Assembly (NCBI GenBank): GCA_030830765.1
Contig: JAURMJ010000300.1
Location: 1-11,482, forward strand
DNA: 11,482 nt
From: Quisquiliibacterium sp.
GTDB taxonomy: Bacteria > Pseudomonadota > Gammaproteobacteria > Burkholderiales > Burkholderiaceae_E
Direction of reading: 5' to 3'
The notes under the pieces are model-generated. The model saw only the letters and a program-made list of their open reading frames with translations. It was not told where the DNA came from and did not search any database. The translations under genes and the position numbers were made by a program. Every line of letters begins with the position of its first letter. The stretch's first letter is position 1. Positions 1 through 7,429 of the stretch are shown here, one piece after another.

Positions 1-477
1 ACCGCCGGACAGCACGATTGACGGGATGTCGACGGTCGCGGCACCCATCAGCATCGCAGGCGTGGTCTTGTCGCAACCGGTGGTCAGCACAACACCGTCC
101 AGGTGGTACCCATAGAGCACCTCGACCAGCGACAGATACGCCAGATTGCGATCCAGCGCGGCAGTCGGCCGTTTTCCGGTTTCCTGAATCGGATGGACCG
201 GAAATTCAATTGGAATCCCCCCTGAATCCCGGATCCCGTCGCGCACACGGCTGGCCAGGTCGAGATGATGCCTGTTGCAAGGCGACAGGTCGCTCCCGGT
301 CTGAGCAATCCCGATGATCGGTTTGCCACTGTTACGCAGTTCATCGAGCGTCAGCCCGAAGTTCATCATGCGCTCCAGGTAAAGCGCAGTCATTCCCGGA
401 TTATCGGGATTGTCGAACCAGGCACGTGAACGCAAACGCTTACCACCGCCGTTGGAATTGTTGTCAGAGCCGCTCAT
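1..477 (-). CDS. IlvD/Edd-family dehydratase, N-terminal part (sugar-acid dehydratase-like)
   Basis: This is the first 159 residues of a protein that runs off the left edge; translation from ATG at 477 stays open to base 1. An AAGGGAGA ribosome site lies at 485–492 on the minus strand, which fixes the start. The family uses a [2Fe-2S] cluster and Mg2+ to dehydrate dihydroxy acids or sugar acids to 2-keto acids. Visible motifs are [17 protein letters not shown] near residues 17–33, [12 protein letters not shown] with cluster-ligand candidate C67, the block [20 protein letters not shown], and [10 protein letters not shown] with second ligand candidate C135, metal ligand D136 and the usually carbamylated K137. 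The SPCNRHH and [11 protein letters not shown] blocks resemble the L-arabonate/xylonate dehydratase branch more than branched-chain IlvD, although I cannot exclude a generic dihydroxy-acid dehydratase. The Asn/Gly-rich first 12 residues look like a disordered leader. The gene is divergent from the CorC-like gene. Family assignment is firm; substrate is inferred. Confidence 0.88.
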   Translation of the reverse strand, partial: MSGSDNNSNGGGKRLRSRAWFDNPDNPGMTALYLERMMNFGLTLDELRNSGKPIIGIAQTGSDLSPCNRHHLDLASRVRDGIRDSGGIPIEFPVHPIQETGKRPTAALDRNLAYLSLVEVLYGYHLDGVVLTTGCDKTTPAMLMGAATVDIPSIVLSGG

Positions 478-573
478 TGAGGTTTCTCCCTTCAGGTTGC
501 GGCAGTGTACCAATCGGAGCGTTCGCGATCAGGTAATCTATCGCCATCAAGTATCCGGTCATTTCCACCACCC
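478..573. promoter_or_regulatory. Divergent intergenic region between the dehydratase and CorC-like genes
   Basis: This 96-bp gap separates two divergent starts, so it should carry promoters for both genes. The only clear element is the dehydratase ribosome site at 485–492. A weak -10-like TACACT lies on the minus strand just upstream of it, without a good -35 at the right distance, so no promoter is called. If the CorC-like gene started at GTG 505, the gap would shrink to 27 bp and leave no room for a promoter. Confidence 0.4.
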
Positions 574-1869
574 TTGGACTCGATTCCGCTCTGGGCCCAG
601 CTACTGGCCCTCTTCATCCTGCTGCTGCTGTCGGCCTTCTTCTCGATTGCCGAGACCAGCATGATGGCGATCAACCGCTACCGGCTCGGCCATCTGGTCC
701 GACAGGGTCAACGCGGCGCAAAACTGGCTGCGCAACTGCTCAAGCAGACCGAGCGGCTGCTTGGGACGATCCTGCTGGGCAACAACCTGGTGAACACTGC
801 GCTGACGGCAATCGTCACCTCGGTGGCAATCAGCCAGTTCGGCAACAATGACCGAACGATCCTGATCGCGACGACCAGCGTTGCTCTGCTGATCATTGTG
901 TTCTGCGAGATTGCACCGAAGGTCCTGGGCGCGACCTACCCGGAGCGCATCGCGCTGCCGGCCAGCTTTGTGCTGCGGCCCTTGATGCGGGTGTCCGCGC
1001 CGCTTGTCTGGGCGATCAATCTGATCGCGGGCAACCTGCTGCGCCTGTTCGGCGTGCATCCGGGACAGAAGGCAGAGGCCCGGATGTCCACGGAGGAACT
1101 GCGTACCATCGTGCTCGAGTCAGGCACCTTCATGCCACAGAAACACCGCGCAATCCTGATGAACCTGTTTGATCTGGAGAACATCACCGTGGATGACGTG
1201 ATGATCCCGCGCAACCGGATCGAATCACTGAATATCGCCACGGACCTCGACTCGATTCGTGAGCAGCTGGCCACCTGCTATCACAACAAGATGCCGGTAC
1301 ATGAAGGCGACGTGAACCGCACCGTCGGAATCCTTCACGCGCGGCGCGCGATTTCACTCCTGTCTGCCGAGAGCTTTGATCTTGCCGACTTGCGAGAACT
1401 GCTCAACGAACCCTACTTCATCCCAAGCGGTACACCAGCATTCACGCAGCTGCAGTTCTTCCAGGAGAATCGTCAGCGAGTCGGGCTTGTCGTCGATGAA
1501 TACGGAGAGGTGCTTGGGCTGGTGACGCTTGAGGACATCATCGAGGAAATCATTGGCGAGTTCACGACAACCGCCCCCGGTGGAGGTAACTTGCTGGCCT
1601 GGGGCGGTGCAGACACTGTGTCAGTCGAGGGCTCAGCCCCGCTGCGCGATCTGAACCGCAGGCTTGGTACGGCGTTCCCGTTGGACGGACCGCGGACGCT
1701 GACCGGACTGGTGCTGGAAGAGTTGAAGGATCTGCCGGATGGTGAAGTCAGCCTGCGTTTTGGGGATGTCTGCGTGGAAGTCGTGCAGATTCAGAACCGG
1801 ACAATCCGAAGCCTTAAACTCAGACGGCTCTCGCCCCTGACAACCACCGGCAGTCCGCATGGGCACTAA
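574..1869 (+). CDS. CNNM/CBS/CorC-domain membrane protein (HlyC/CorC family, CorB/YfjD-like)
   Basis: This is an inner-membrane protein of the CNNM/CorC family, linked in other bacteria to Mg2+ and Co2+ efflux or resistance. The N-terminal DUF21/CNNM domain (about residues 5–175) has hydrophobic segments starting IPLWAQLLALFILLLLSAFF, followed by the family-typical AETSMMAINRYR. Two CBS domains follow, with VMIPRNRIESL beginning near residue 209 and VDEYGEVLGLVTLEDIIEEI near 307–326. A CorC_HlyC domain fills the last 90 or so residues. I chose TTG 574 (431 aa) because the protein then begins MDSIPLWAQLL, as homologues do. An in-frame GTG at 505 would add 23 polar, Ser/Arg/Pro-rich residues and nearly abut the divergent dehydratase. 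Neither start has a strong ribosome site. Hemolysin C is a common misnomer for this family. The ion transported cannot be read from sequence. Confidence 0.87.
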   Translation: MDSIPLWAQLLALFILLLLSAFFSIAETSMMAINRYRLGHLVRQGQRGAKLAAQLLKQTERLLGTILLGNNLVNTALTAIVTSVAISQFGNNDRTILIATTSVALLIIVFCEIAPKVLGATYPERIALPASFVLRPLMRVSAPLVWAINLIAGNLLRLFGVHPGQKAEARMSTEELRTIVLESGTFMPQKHRAILMNLFDLENITVDDVMIPRNRIESLNIATDLDSIREQLATCYHNKMPVHEGDVNRTVGILHARRAISLLSAESFDLADLRELLNEPYFIPSGTPAFTQLQFFQENRQRVGLVVDEYGEVLGLVTLEDIIEEIIGEFTTTAPGGGNLLAWGGADTVSVEGSAPLRDLNRRLGTAFPLDGPRTLTGLVLEELKDLPDGEVSLRFGDVCVEVVQIQNRTIRSLKLRRLSPLTTTGSPHGH

Positions 1870-1991
1870 GCCCGATCGATACCCGGCATACTCCTTGCCC
1901 ACCCCGACCACTCGTCTCGATGGCCGTTCATCGCCTTCAGGTCGACCGGCGGTCCGATCCGGCGCACGCAAGGCACTCGGCAATCCTGCCC

Positions 1992-2019
1992 GGGCGCATT
2001 ATCATGAGGCGATGTGCCC
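1992..2019 (+). other. Stem-loop upstream of pilB
   Basis: GGGCGCAT pairs with ATGTGCCC (seven Watson–Crick pairs plus one G·U) around a 12-base loop. No T-run follows, so it is a poor intrinsic terminator for the gene upstream. It may be a leader structure of the pilB transcript or chance. Confidence 0.25.
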
Positions 2020-2030
2020 AAGGCTTTCGT

Positions 2031-2043
2031 CAATCATTGATTG
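2031..2043. promoter_or_regulatory. 13-bp perfect palindrome upstream of pilB
   Basis: CAATCA-T-TGATTG is a perfect 6+1+6 inverted repeat ending 27 bases before the pilB ATG. Its size suits a dimeric regulator site, but no regulator is identified. It overlaps the alternative TTG start at 2041. Confidence 0.25.
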
Positions 2044-2070
2044 TCCATCGCAACGGATCCTCAGTCTGCT

Positions 2071-3798
2071 ATGAGCGCCGCGACACTTCCCAATTCAGCG
2101 GGCGAGCAGCTCGCGCTTGCTGGTCTTGGACGCGCCCTGGTCCAGAACCAGTTGCTCAGACTTGACCAGGCAAGTGCGATCCAGCGACGTGCGAACGCGG
2201 CTGACACCCGTTTCATCGACCAGCTGCTCCTCGAGGGCACGATGAGCGCAAGTCAGATTGCCAACTTCTGCGCCGAAACCTTCGGTCATCCACTGCTCGA
2301 TCTGTCGACCGTTGATGTGACTGCGCTCCCGACCAGCCTGATCGACAAGAAACTGGTCGGCGAAACCCAGGTGATCGCACTGGCTAAGCGCGGGACGAGG
2401 CTGTCGGTGGCGATCTCGGATCCGACTGACCTTCAGGCAATCGACCGGATCAAATTCCAGACCCAGGCACAGATCGATCCGATCGTGGTCGAGCATGACA
2501 AGTTGCTGCGCCTGGTTGAAAAGCTCGGCAAATCGGCTGGCGAACAGCTCGCCGACATGGTCGATGACAGCATGGATTTCGAGCTGCCGACTGAGGACAC
2601 TACGAGTTCCCTCGACGCGAACACCGATGTCGAAGATGCTCCGGTCGTCAAGTTCCTGCAGAAGGTCCTGCTCGATGCGATCCAGGCAGGTGCGTCCGAT
2701 CTGCATTTCGAGCCTTACGAAAAGTTCTATCGGATCAGGTTGCGGGTTGACGGCGAACTGCGCGAGTTTGCCCAACCACCACTGGCGATCAAGGAAAAAC
2801 TGGCGTCCCGTATCAAGGTGATTTCCAAACTGGACATCGCTGAACGCCGGGTTCCTCAGGACGGCCGGACCAAGCTCGTGATCGGACCGAATCGCTCGAT
2901 CGACTTTCGCGTCTCGACGCTTCCGACGCTGTTCGGCGAGAAGATCGTGATGCGGATCCTCGATTCCTCATCGGCCAAGCTGGGCATTGATGCGCTTGGC
3001 TATGAACCGGATCAGAAGCAGGTGATGCTCAATGCAATCCACCGACCGTACGGCATGATCCTGGTCACCGGACCGACCGGATCAGGGAAGACGGTTTCGC
3101 TCTACACCTGCCTGAACATCCTGAACGAGCCTGGCATCAATATCTCAACCGCTGAAGACCCTGCCGAGATCAATCTTCCCGGAATCAATCAGGTGAACGT
3201 CAACGAGAAGGCCGGCCTGACTTTCGCGGCCGCGCTGCGTTCCTTCCTGCGTCAGGATCCGGATGTGATCATGGTCGGCGAGATTCGTGACCTGGAAACC
3301 GCCGATATTTCGATCAAGGCGGCGCAGACCGGTCACATGGTGCTGTCGACGCTTCACACGAACGACGCCCCGACCACGCTGACCCGGATGATGAACATGG
3401 GCGTTGCGCCATTCAACATTGCGTCATCGGTCATTCTGATTACAGCGCAGCGACTGGCCCGACGGCTTTGCAACTGCAAGGACCAGATTGAACTCGATGA
3501 GGATGCGCTGATCCAGGCCGGTTTTCGGGAAGCGGATCTGGACGGCAGCTGGCGCCCCTTCAGACCGGTCGGCTGTGACCGCTGCGGAGGCAGTGGCTAC
3601 AAGGGACGGGTCGGCATTTATCAGGTGATGCCGATCTCGGAGACGATCCAGCGCATCATCCTCGATCAGGGCAATGCGATGCAGATCGCTCAGCAGGCCA
3701 AGCTTGAAGGCGTACGAGACCTGCGTGGCTCTGGCCTGATCAAGGTCAAGCACGGCGTCACCTCCATTGAGGAAGTGCTCGGGGTGACAAACGAATGA
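2071..3798 (+). CDS. pilB: Type IV pilus extension ATPase PilB
   Basis: PilB is the cytoplasmic hexameric ATPase that powers pilin insertion into the growing type IV pilus, acting on the PilC platform. The 575-aa length is normal. An MshEN-type N-domain (about residues 50–155) precedes the secretion-ATPase core. Seen are the Asp box beginning at D210 (SDLHFEPY), Walker A G334–T341 (GPTGSGKT, K340), Walker B DPDVIMVGEIRD with E404, and the His box TGHMVLSTLHT (H422, H429). The zinc site has C467, C469, C502 and C505; its first knuckle is CNC rather than the CxxC normal for this family (see findings). The C-terminus GVTSIEEVLGVTNE is typical of PilB rather than PilT or GspE. I chose ATG 2071. 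TTG 2041 is in frame but would add 10 unconserved residues and overlap a palindrome. The gene leads the cluster, and pilC follows after 20 bp. Confidence 0.96.
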   Translation: MSAATLPNSAGEQLALAGLGRALVQNQLLRLDQASAIQRRANAADTRFIDQLLLEGTMSASQIANFCAETFGHPLLDLSTVDVTALPTSLIDKKLVGETQVIALAKRGTRLSVAISDPTDLQAIDRIKFQTQAQIDPIVVEHDKLLRLVEKLGKSAGEQLADMVDDSMDFELPTEDTTSSLDANTDVEDAPVVKFLQKVLLDAIQAGASDLHFEPYEKFYRIRLRVDGELREFAQPPLAIKEKLASRIKVISKLDIAERRVPQDGRTKLVIGPNRSIDFRVSTLPTLFGEKIVMRILDSSSAKLGIDALGYEPDQKQVMLNAIHRPYGMILVTGPTGSGKTVSLYTCLNILNEPGINISTAEDPAEINLPGINQVNVNEKAGLTFAAALRSFLRQDPDVIMVGEIRDLETADISIKAAQTGHMVLSTLHTNDAPTTLTRMMNMGVAPFNIASSVILITAQRLARRLCNCKDQIELDEDALIQAGFREADLDGSWRPFRPVGCDRCGGSGYKGRVGIYQVMPISETIQRIILDQGNAMQIAQQAKLEGVRDLRGSGLIKVKHGVTSIEEVLGVTNE

Positions 3799-3818
3799 TG
3801 CGTGCGGAGCACTAAGCG

Positions 3819-5033
3819 ATGGCAACAGCAGCGCCTAGGGCCAAGGAGTTCACGTTTGCCTGGGAGGGGCGCGATCGCTCGGGCAAGACAGTGCGCGGGG
3901 AAATGCGCGCAGTCGGTGAGTCGCTCGTCCGCTCAAGCCTGCGGCGCCAGGGGGTCATGGTTACCCGGGTCCAGAGGCAGCGCGCTGGCAGGGGCAAACG
4001 AATCACCGACAAAGACATCACCCTGTTCACACGCCAGCTGGCAACCATGCTGCGCTCTGGCGTTCCGATGCTGCAGTCCTTCGATATCGTTGCCAAGGGA
4101 TCGACCAATGCGTCGGTGACCAAGCTGTTCACCGATATCCGCAACGATGTCGAGACCGGCTCATCGCTATCGGCGGCATTCCGTAAATATCCGCTCTACT
4201 TCGATTCGCTCTACTGCAATCTGGTGAGCGCCGGCGAACAGGCCGGCATCCTCGATGACCTGCTGGACCGCCTGGCGTCCTACAAGGAAAAGATGCAGGC
4301 GATCCGCGGCAAGATCAAATCCGCGCTGTTTTATCCATCGGCAGTGATGCTGGTTGCCGTGATTGTCGTGACCGTGATCATGCTGTTCGTCGTGCCCTCG
4401 TTCAAGCAGGTGTTCGAGAGCTTCGGAGCCGGTCTGCCAGCTCCGACGCAGATGGTGATCGCGATGTCCGATGCGTTTGTCGAATACTGGTACATCATCT
4501 TCGGGATTATCGGAGGCGCCGTCTACTTCCTGATGCAGGCCTTGAGGCGCTCGCCCGCTGTGCAGATCGCCTTTGATCGCTTGCTGCTCAAGCTGCCCAT
4601 CTTGGGCGAGATCCTTCGCAAGGCGACGATTGCGCGCTGGCTCAGGACGCTGTCAACGATGTTCGCGGCCGGTGTGCCGCTGGTCGAAGCGCTCGATTCG
4701 GTCGGTGGTGCATCGGGCAACTACGTCTACCTGACCGCCACCAAGAAGATCCAGCAGGAAGTGTCCGCCGGCACCAGCCTGACAATCGCCATGCAAAACG
4801 CAAACGTGTTTCCGAACATGGTTCTGCAGATGTCGGCGATCGGCGAGGAGGCCGGTTCGCTGGACTCGATGCTGTCCAAGGCAGCGGACATCTACGAGCG
4901 CGAGGTCGATGACGCAGTGGCCAGCCTGTCGAGTCTTCTGGAACCGCTGATCATGGCCGTGCTCGGGGTATTGATCGGCGGCCTGGTGATTGCAATGTAC
5001 CTGCCGATCTTCAAGCTCGGTCAGGTTGTCTGA
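3819..5033 (+). CDS. pilC: Type IV pilus inner-membrane platform protein PilC
   Basis: PilC is the polytopic inner-membrane protein that couples PilB and PilT ATPase motion to pilin assembly and removal. The 404-aa length is standard. The start ATG has a GGAG site at 3806–3809, nine bases upstream. Two T2SSF repeats are visible: the first spans about residues 68–190 (beginning FTRQLATMLRSGVPML), the second about 270–392 (beginning RWLRTLSTMFAAGVPLVEAL). Membrane segments lie near 172–196 (VMLVAVIVVTVIMLFVV), 223–240 (YWYIIFGIIGG) and 374–398 (LIMAVLGVLIGGLVIAMYL), matching the family topology. The GEQAGILDDLL and GEEAGSLDSML motifs of the two repeats are intact. It sits 20 bp after pilB and 15 bp before pilD, consistent with one transcript. 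A GspF paralogue is less likely given the PilB neighbour and the absence of gsp genes. Confidence 0.96.
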   Translation: MATAAPRAKEFTFAWEGRDRSGKTVRGEMRAVGESLVRSSLRRQGVMVTRVQRQRAGRGKRITDKDITLFTRQLATMLRSGVPMLQSFDIVAKGSTNASVTKLFTDIRNDVETGSSLSAAFRKYPLYFDSLYCNLVSAGEQAGILDDLLDRLASYKEKMQAIRGKIKSALFYPSAVMLVAVIVVTVIMLFVVPSFKQVFESFGAGLPAPTQMVIAMSDAFVEYWYIIFGIIGGAVYFLMQALRRSPAVQIAFDRLLLKLPILGEILRKATIARWLRTLSTMFAAGVPLVEALDSVGGASGNYVYLTATKKIQQEVSAGTSLTIAMQNANVFPNMVLQMSAIGEEAGSLDSMLSKAADIYEREVDDAVASLSSLLEPLIMAVLGVLIGGLVIAMYLPIFKLGQVV

Positions 5034-5048
5034 CGCTCAGCTGTACTC

Positions 5049-5903
5049 ATGTCCCTGTTCCAGACCCTGCAAGACTCGCCGGCGCTGTCCATTTCGCTTG
5101 CGCTGCTGCTTGGCCTGGTGATCGGCAGTTTCCTGAACGTCGTCATTCTGCGCCTGCCCAGGATGATGGAAAACGAGTGGCATCTTCAGGCGGCGGAACT
5201 GCGCGGTGAAGAGCCGCCCGAGCAGGAAGCCTTCAATCTGATCCGGCCTCGCTCACGCTGCCCCTCCTGTGGTCATCTGATCACTGCACTGGAGAACATT
5301 CCAGTGCTCAGCTGGCTTTTCCTGCGCGGCAAATGTTCAGCGTGCGGCACATCGATTTCGGCGCGTTACCCGCTGATTGAACTGGTCAGCGGTCTGCTGT
5401 CGGCCGCTGTGGTCTGGCGCTACGGGGCAAGCGCAAGTGCTGCGGCTGCGCTGGTCCTCACTTATTTTCTGATTGTGCTGACCTTCATCGACTACGACAC
5501 GCAACTGCTTCCGGACGACCTGACGCTGCCACTGCTTTGGCTGGGCTTGCTGCTGAACCTGTTCGGCCTGTTCACGCCGCTGCGCGATGCGGTGATCGGC
5601 GCGATGGCCGGGTACATGGTGCTCTGGTCGGTTTACTGGCTGTTCCGGCTTGCCACTGGTCGCGAGGGCATGGGCTTCGGCGACTTTAAGCTGTTAGCTG
5701 CGCTGGGCGCCTGGTTCGGCTGGCAGGCTCTGCCATCGATCATCCTGCTGTCCTCGCTGGTTGGCGCGGTGGTCGGCATCTTTCTAGTGGTTTTTCGCAG
5801 GCATCGCCGTGAAATTCCGATTCCGTTCGGCCCTTATCTGGCCGGCGCCGGGTTGCTGACGCTGCATTTCGGCAAACCACTGGCCGGTCTGTACGGGTTT
5901 TAA
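5049..5903 (+). CDS. pilD: Prepilin peptidase and N-methyltransferase PilD
   Basis: PilD is a bifunctional inner-membrane aspartic protease. It cuts the short leader of type IV prepilins and type II pseudopilins and methylates the new N-terminus. The 284-aa length is typical. The N-terminal methylase part begins with a membrane segment ending GSFLNVVILRLP (about residues 26–37). It also holds the cytoplasmic zinc tetracysteine C71-x2-C74 … C96-x2-C99. The A24 peptidase part has IDYDTQLLPDD (first catalytic Asp D148 or the adjacent D150) and the GxGD motif GFGD with D212. Several further hydrophobic segments follow, and IPFGPYLAGAG near the C-terminus is characteristic. The ribosome site is weak, and the short gap from pilC suggests translation is helped by coupling. 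No pilin gene is in this window. Confidence 0.96.
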   Translation: MSLFQTLQDSPALSISLALLLGLVIGSFLNVVILRLPRMMENEWHLQAAELRGEEPPEQEAFNLIRPRSRCPSCGHLITALENIPVLSWLFLRGKCSACGTSISARYPLIELVSGLLSAAVVWRYGASASAAAALVLTYFLIVLTFIDYDTQLLPDDLTLPLLWLGLLLNLFGLFTPLRDAVIGAMAGYMVLWSVYWLFRLATGREGMGFGDFKLLAALGAWFGWQALPSIILLSSLVGAVVGIFLVVFRRHRREIPIPFGPYLAGAGLLTLHFGKPLAGLYGF

Positions 5904-5926
5904 CGACGCCAAGACTTTTCAGATTC

Positions 5927-6568
5927 ATGACAACCGACAAGAACAGGCCTGCCTTGCTGATCGGGCTGACCGGTGGCATCGGCAGCGGTAAAACCACGGT
6001 CGCCAATCTGTTTGGCGAACGGGGGGTGCCACTGATCGACACTGACCTGATCGCCCACCAGCTGACCGCTCCGCATGGCGCGGCGATCCCTGAAATCCGT
6101 CGGGCGTTTGGCGATCAGGTCATCGCTGCGGACGGCAGTCTGGACCGCGCAGCCATGCGCGCACTTGCCTTCAGTGATCCTGCCGTGCGCAAGCGACTGG
6201 AAGCCATCCTGCATCCGATGATTCGCCAGCAGACCGATCTTCAGATTGCTCAGGCCGCCGCTGCCCCGTATGCAATTGTCGTGATCCCACTACTCGTTGA
6301 AGGCGGCAACCCGCACGAGCGATTCGACCGGATACTTGTCGTTGACTGCCCGGTCGAGGTCCAGATTGAGCGGGTAAAAAAGCGCAGCCAGCTTGCGCAT
6401 GAGCAGGTCATGGCGATCATCGCCGCGCAGGCGAGTCGTGAGCAGCGGCTTGCTGCCGCAGACGATGTCGTCGACAACGGCGGAAACCCCGCGTCCTTGT
6501 CAGGCCGGGTGGATGCCCTGCATGTCTGCTTTCTGGAGCTTGCGGCAGCCGATTCGAATCGCCTTTGA
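5927..6568 (+). CDS. coaE: Dephospho-CoA kinase CoaE
   Basis: CoaE is the cytoplasmic last enzyme of coenzyme A synthesis, phosphorylating the 3'-hydroxyl of dephospho-CoA with ATP. The 213-aa length is typical. The P-loop is GLTGGIGSGKTT with G16–T23 and K22. The following IDTD motif (D38, D40) is the usual substrate and metal site. The helical CoA domain contains the LEAILHPMIR block, and a P-L-L-V-E motif lies near residue 122. The C-terminal QASREQRLAAADDVVDN segment matches the adenine-binding end of the family. It follows pilD by 23 bp; the pilD–coaE pairing is widespread in proteobacteria and probably reflects shared transcription rather than shared function. The ribosome site is weak. 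Confidence 0.96.
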   Translation: MTTDKNRPALLIGLTGGIGSGKTTVANLFGERGVPLIDTDLIAHQLTAPHGAAIPEIRRAFGDQVIAADGSLDRAAMRALAFSDPAVRKRLEAILHPMIRQQTDLQIAQAAAAPYAIVVIPLLVEGGNPHERFDRILVVDCPVEVQIERVKKRSQLAHEQVMAIIAAQASREQRLAAADDVVDNGGNPASLSGRVDALHVCFLELAAADSNRL

Positions 6569-6673
6569 ACTGCAAAGTAACGTTTTGAACGTCTTCATGT
6601 TTGTAAAGCAGTCAGGATTGATTCAGAATCGGGTCAGTTTACTGACTGAAACAAACGGCTCGGGACCGGCGTC
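6569..6673. promoter_or_regulatory. coaE–zapD intergenic region, possible promoter
   Basis: This 105-bp gap breaks an otherwise tightly packed cluster and looks AT-rich against its surroundings, so it may hold a promoter for zapD–yacG. TTGAAC and TTGTAA occur as -35-like hexamers, but neither has a good -10 at 16–18 bp. A 14-bp palindrome lies at 6633–6646, and a 26-codon open frame crosses the gap. The transcription start is undetermined. Confidence 0.4.
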
Positions 6674-6677
6674 TTGA
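6597..6677 (+). other. Possible 26-codon upstream ORF (uORF) of zapD
   Basis: An ATG-initiated frame of 26 codons starts 29 bases after the coaE stop. It ends in TGA at 6675–6677, sharing two bases with the zapD TTG start (TTGA). The peptide begins MFVKQSGLIQNRV and resembles nothing I recognise. It has no good ribosome site. It may be chance or a translational-coupling leader. Confidence 0.2.
6633..6646. promoter_or_regulatory. 14-bp palindrome in the zapD leader
   Basis: GTCAGT-TT-ACTGAC is a perfect 6+2+6 inverted repeat, 27 bases before the zapD start. It could be an operator or a small hairpin near the initiation region. No known regulator motif is recognised. Confidence 0.25.
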
Positions 6678-7429
6678 TCCTTTACGAATATCCACTGAAT
6701 GAGCGGGTGCGCTCACTGCTGCGTCTCGAAGACCTCTTCGAGCGTTTGGATCTGTTCGCTCAACGTGACCATCCGCAGGATCATCATGTCGCCCTGGTCA
6801 CACTGTTCGACATCCTTGATATCTCGGCACGCGCCGACCTGAAGTTGGATCTGCTGCAGGAACTCGACCGGCAGCGACAGGCACTGGGGCAGTTCCGCTC
6901 TCGTCCTGATGTGTCGGTCGAAGCGCTCGATCAGGTCCTTGCGCAGATCGACTCGGCCTGGACTTCGCTGAACGCACTGACCGGCAAGACCGGGCAGCAT
7001 CTTCGCGACAACGAGTGGTTGATGAGCATCCGCAGCCGGACGATCATCGCCGGTGGCGCCTGCGAATTCGACATCCCTTCCTACTATGCCTGGCAGAATC
7101 GCCCGAGCGCGCAACGCCAGCAGGATCTGGCCAGTTGGAGCGCTCCTTTCAGACCGCTTTATGCCAGTCTTGCGATCGTGCTGCGCCTGCTGCGTGAAAG
7201 CGCCCAGCGCTCGATCCTGACTGCGCCACAGGGCGGATACCAGCAGCCGATGGGCGGACGCACCTTTCAGATGGTGCAGGTAAGGGTTGACGCCCAGACT
7301 GGCGCAATCCCTGAAATCAGTGCAAACAAATATCTGCTCTGGGTCCGGTTCATGACCCAGGATGGAGATCTGCGACCCCGCCCCTTGGAGGGTGAAGTCC
7401 AGTTCGAACTCGCGTTTTGCAACCTGTGA
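6674..7429 (+). CDS. zapD: Cell division protein ZapD (FtsZ-associated)
   Basis: ZapD (formerly YacF/DUF1342) binds the C-terminal tail of FtsZ and bundles its filaments at midcell, stabilising the Z-ring. The 251-aa length matches the family. The N-terminus [25 protein letters not shown] is the family signature. The helical N-domain continues with [32 protein letters not shown], and the C-terminal beta-rich domain contains [10 protein letters not shown] and [10 protein letters not shown]. The start is TTG at 6674: an in-frame stop at 6647–6649 excludes any longer form, and no nearby ATG keeps the signature. A GGGA ribosome site sits at 6662–6665. The rare start may lower expression. The stop TGA overlaps the yacG ATG by one base, so the two are probably translationally coupled. 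Confidence 0.95.
   Translation: MILYEYPLNERVRSLLRLEDLFERLDLFAQRDHPQDHHVALVTLFDILDISARADLKLDLLQELDRQRQALGQFRSRPDVSVEALDQVLAQIDSAWTSLNALTGKTGQHLRDNEWLMSIRSRTIIAGGACEFDIPSYYAWQNRPSAQRQQDLASWSAPFRPLYASLAIVLRLLRESAQRSILTAPQGGYQQPMGGRTFQMVQVRVDAQTGAIPEISANKYLLWVRFMTQDGDLRPRPLEGEVQFELAFCNL

Larger units (their letters stand above)
1870..2070. other. Intergenic region before pilB
   Basis: This 201-bp gap has no convincing gene; short open frames cross it but lack ribosome sites and protein-like composition. It contains an 8-bp stem (GGGCGCAT at 1992–1999 against ATGTGCCC at 2012–2019, one G·U pair, 12-base loop) and a 13-bp palindrome at 2031–2043. No clear sigma-70 pair or GG-N10-GC sigma-54 element was found. 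A promoter for the pil operon is expected here by position but is not identified. Confidence 0.5.

Noticed and set aside
601..1059. A 152-codon minus-strand open frame opposite the CorC-like gene
   Set aside because: It is very rich in Gln, Arg and Asp, as expected from reading the complement of a hydrophobic membrane domain.
2041..2070. An upstream TTG start for pilB
   Set aside because: It adds ten unconserved residues, lacks a ribosome site and falls inside the palindrome; ATG 2071 fits the family better.
1859..2074. A 71-codon plus-strand frame bridging the CorC-like gene and pilB
   Set aside because: It has no ribosome site, no recognisable sequence, overlaps both neighbours and is not needed to explain the gap.
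2095..2775. A 226-codon minus-strand open frame inside pilB
   Set aside because: It is the complement of the conserved PilB N-domain, with no independent support.
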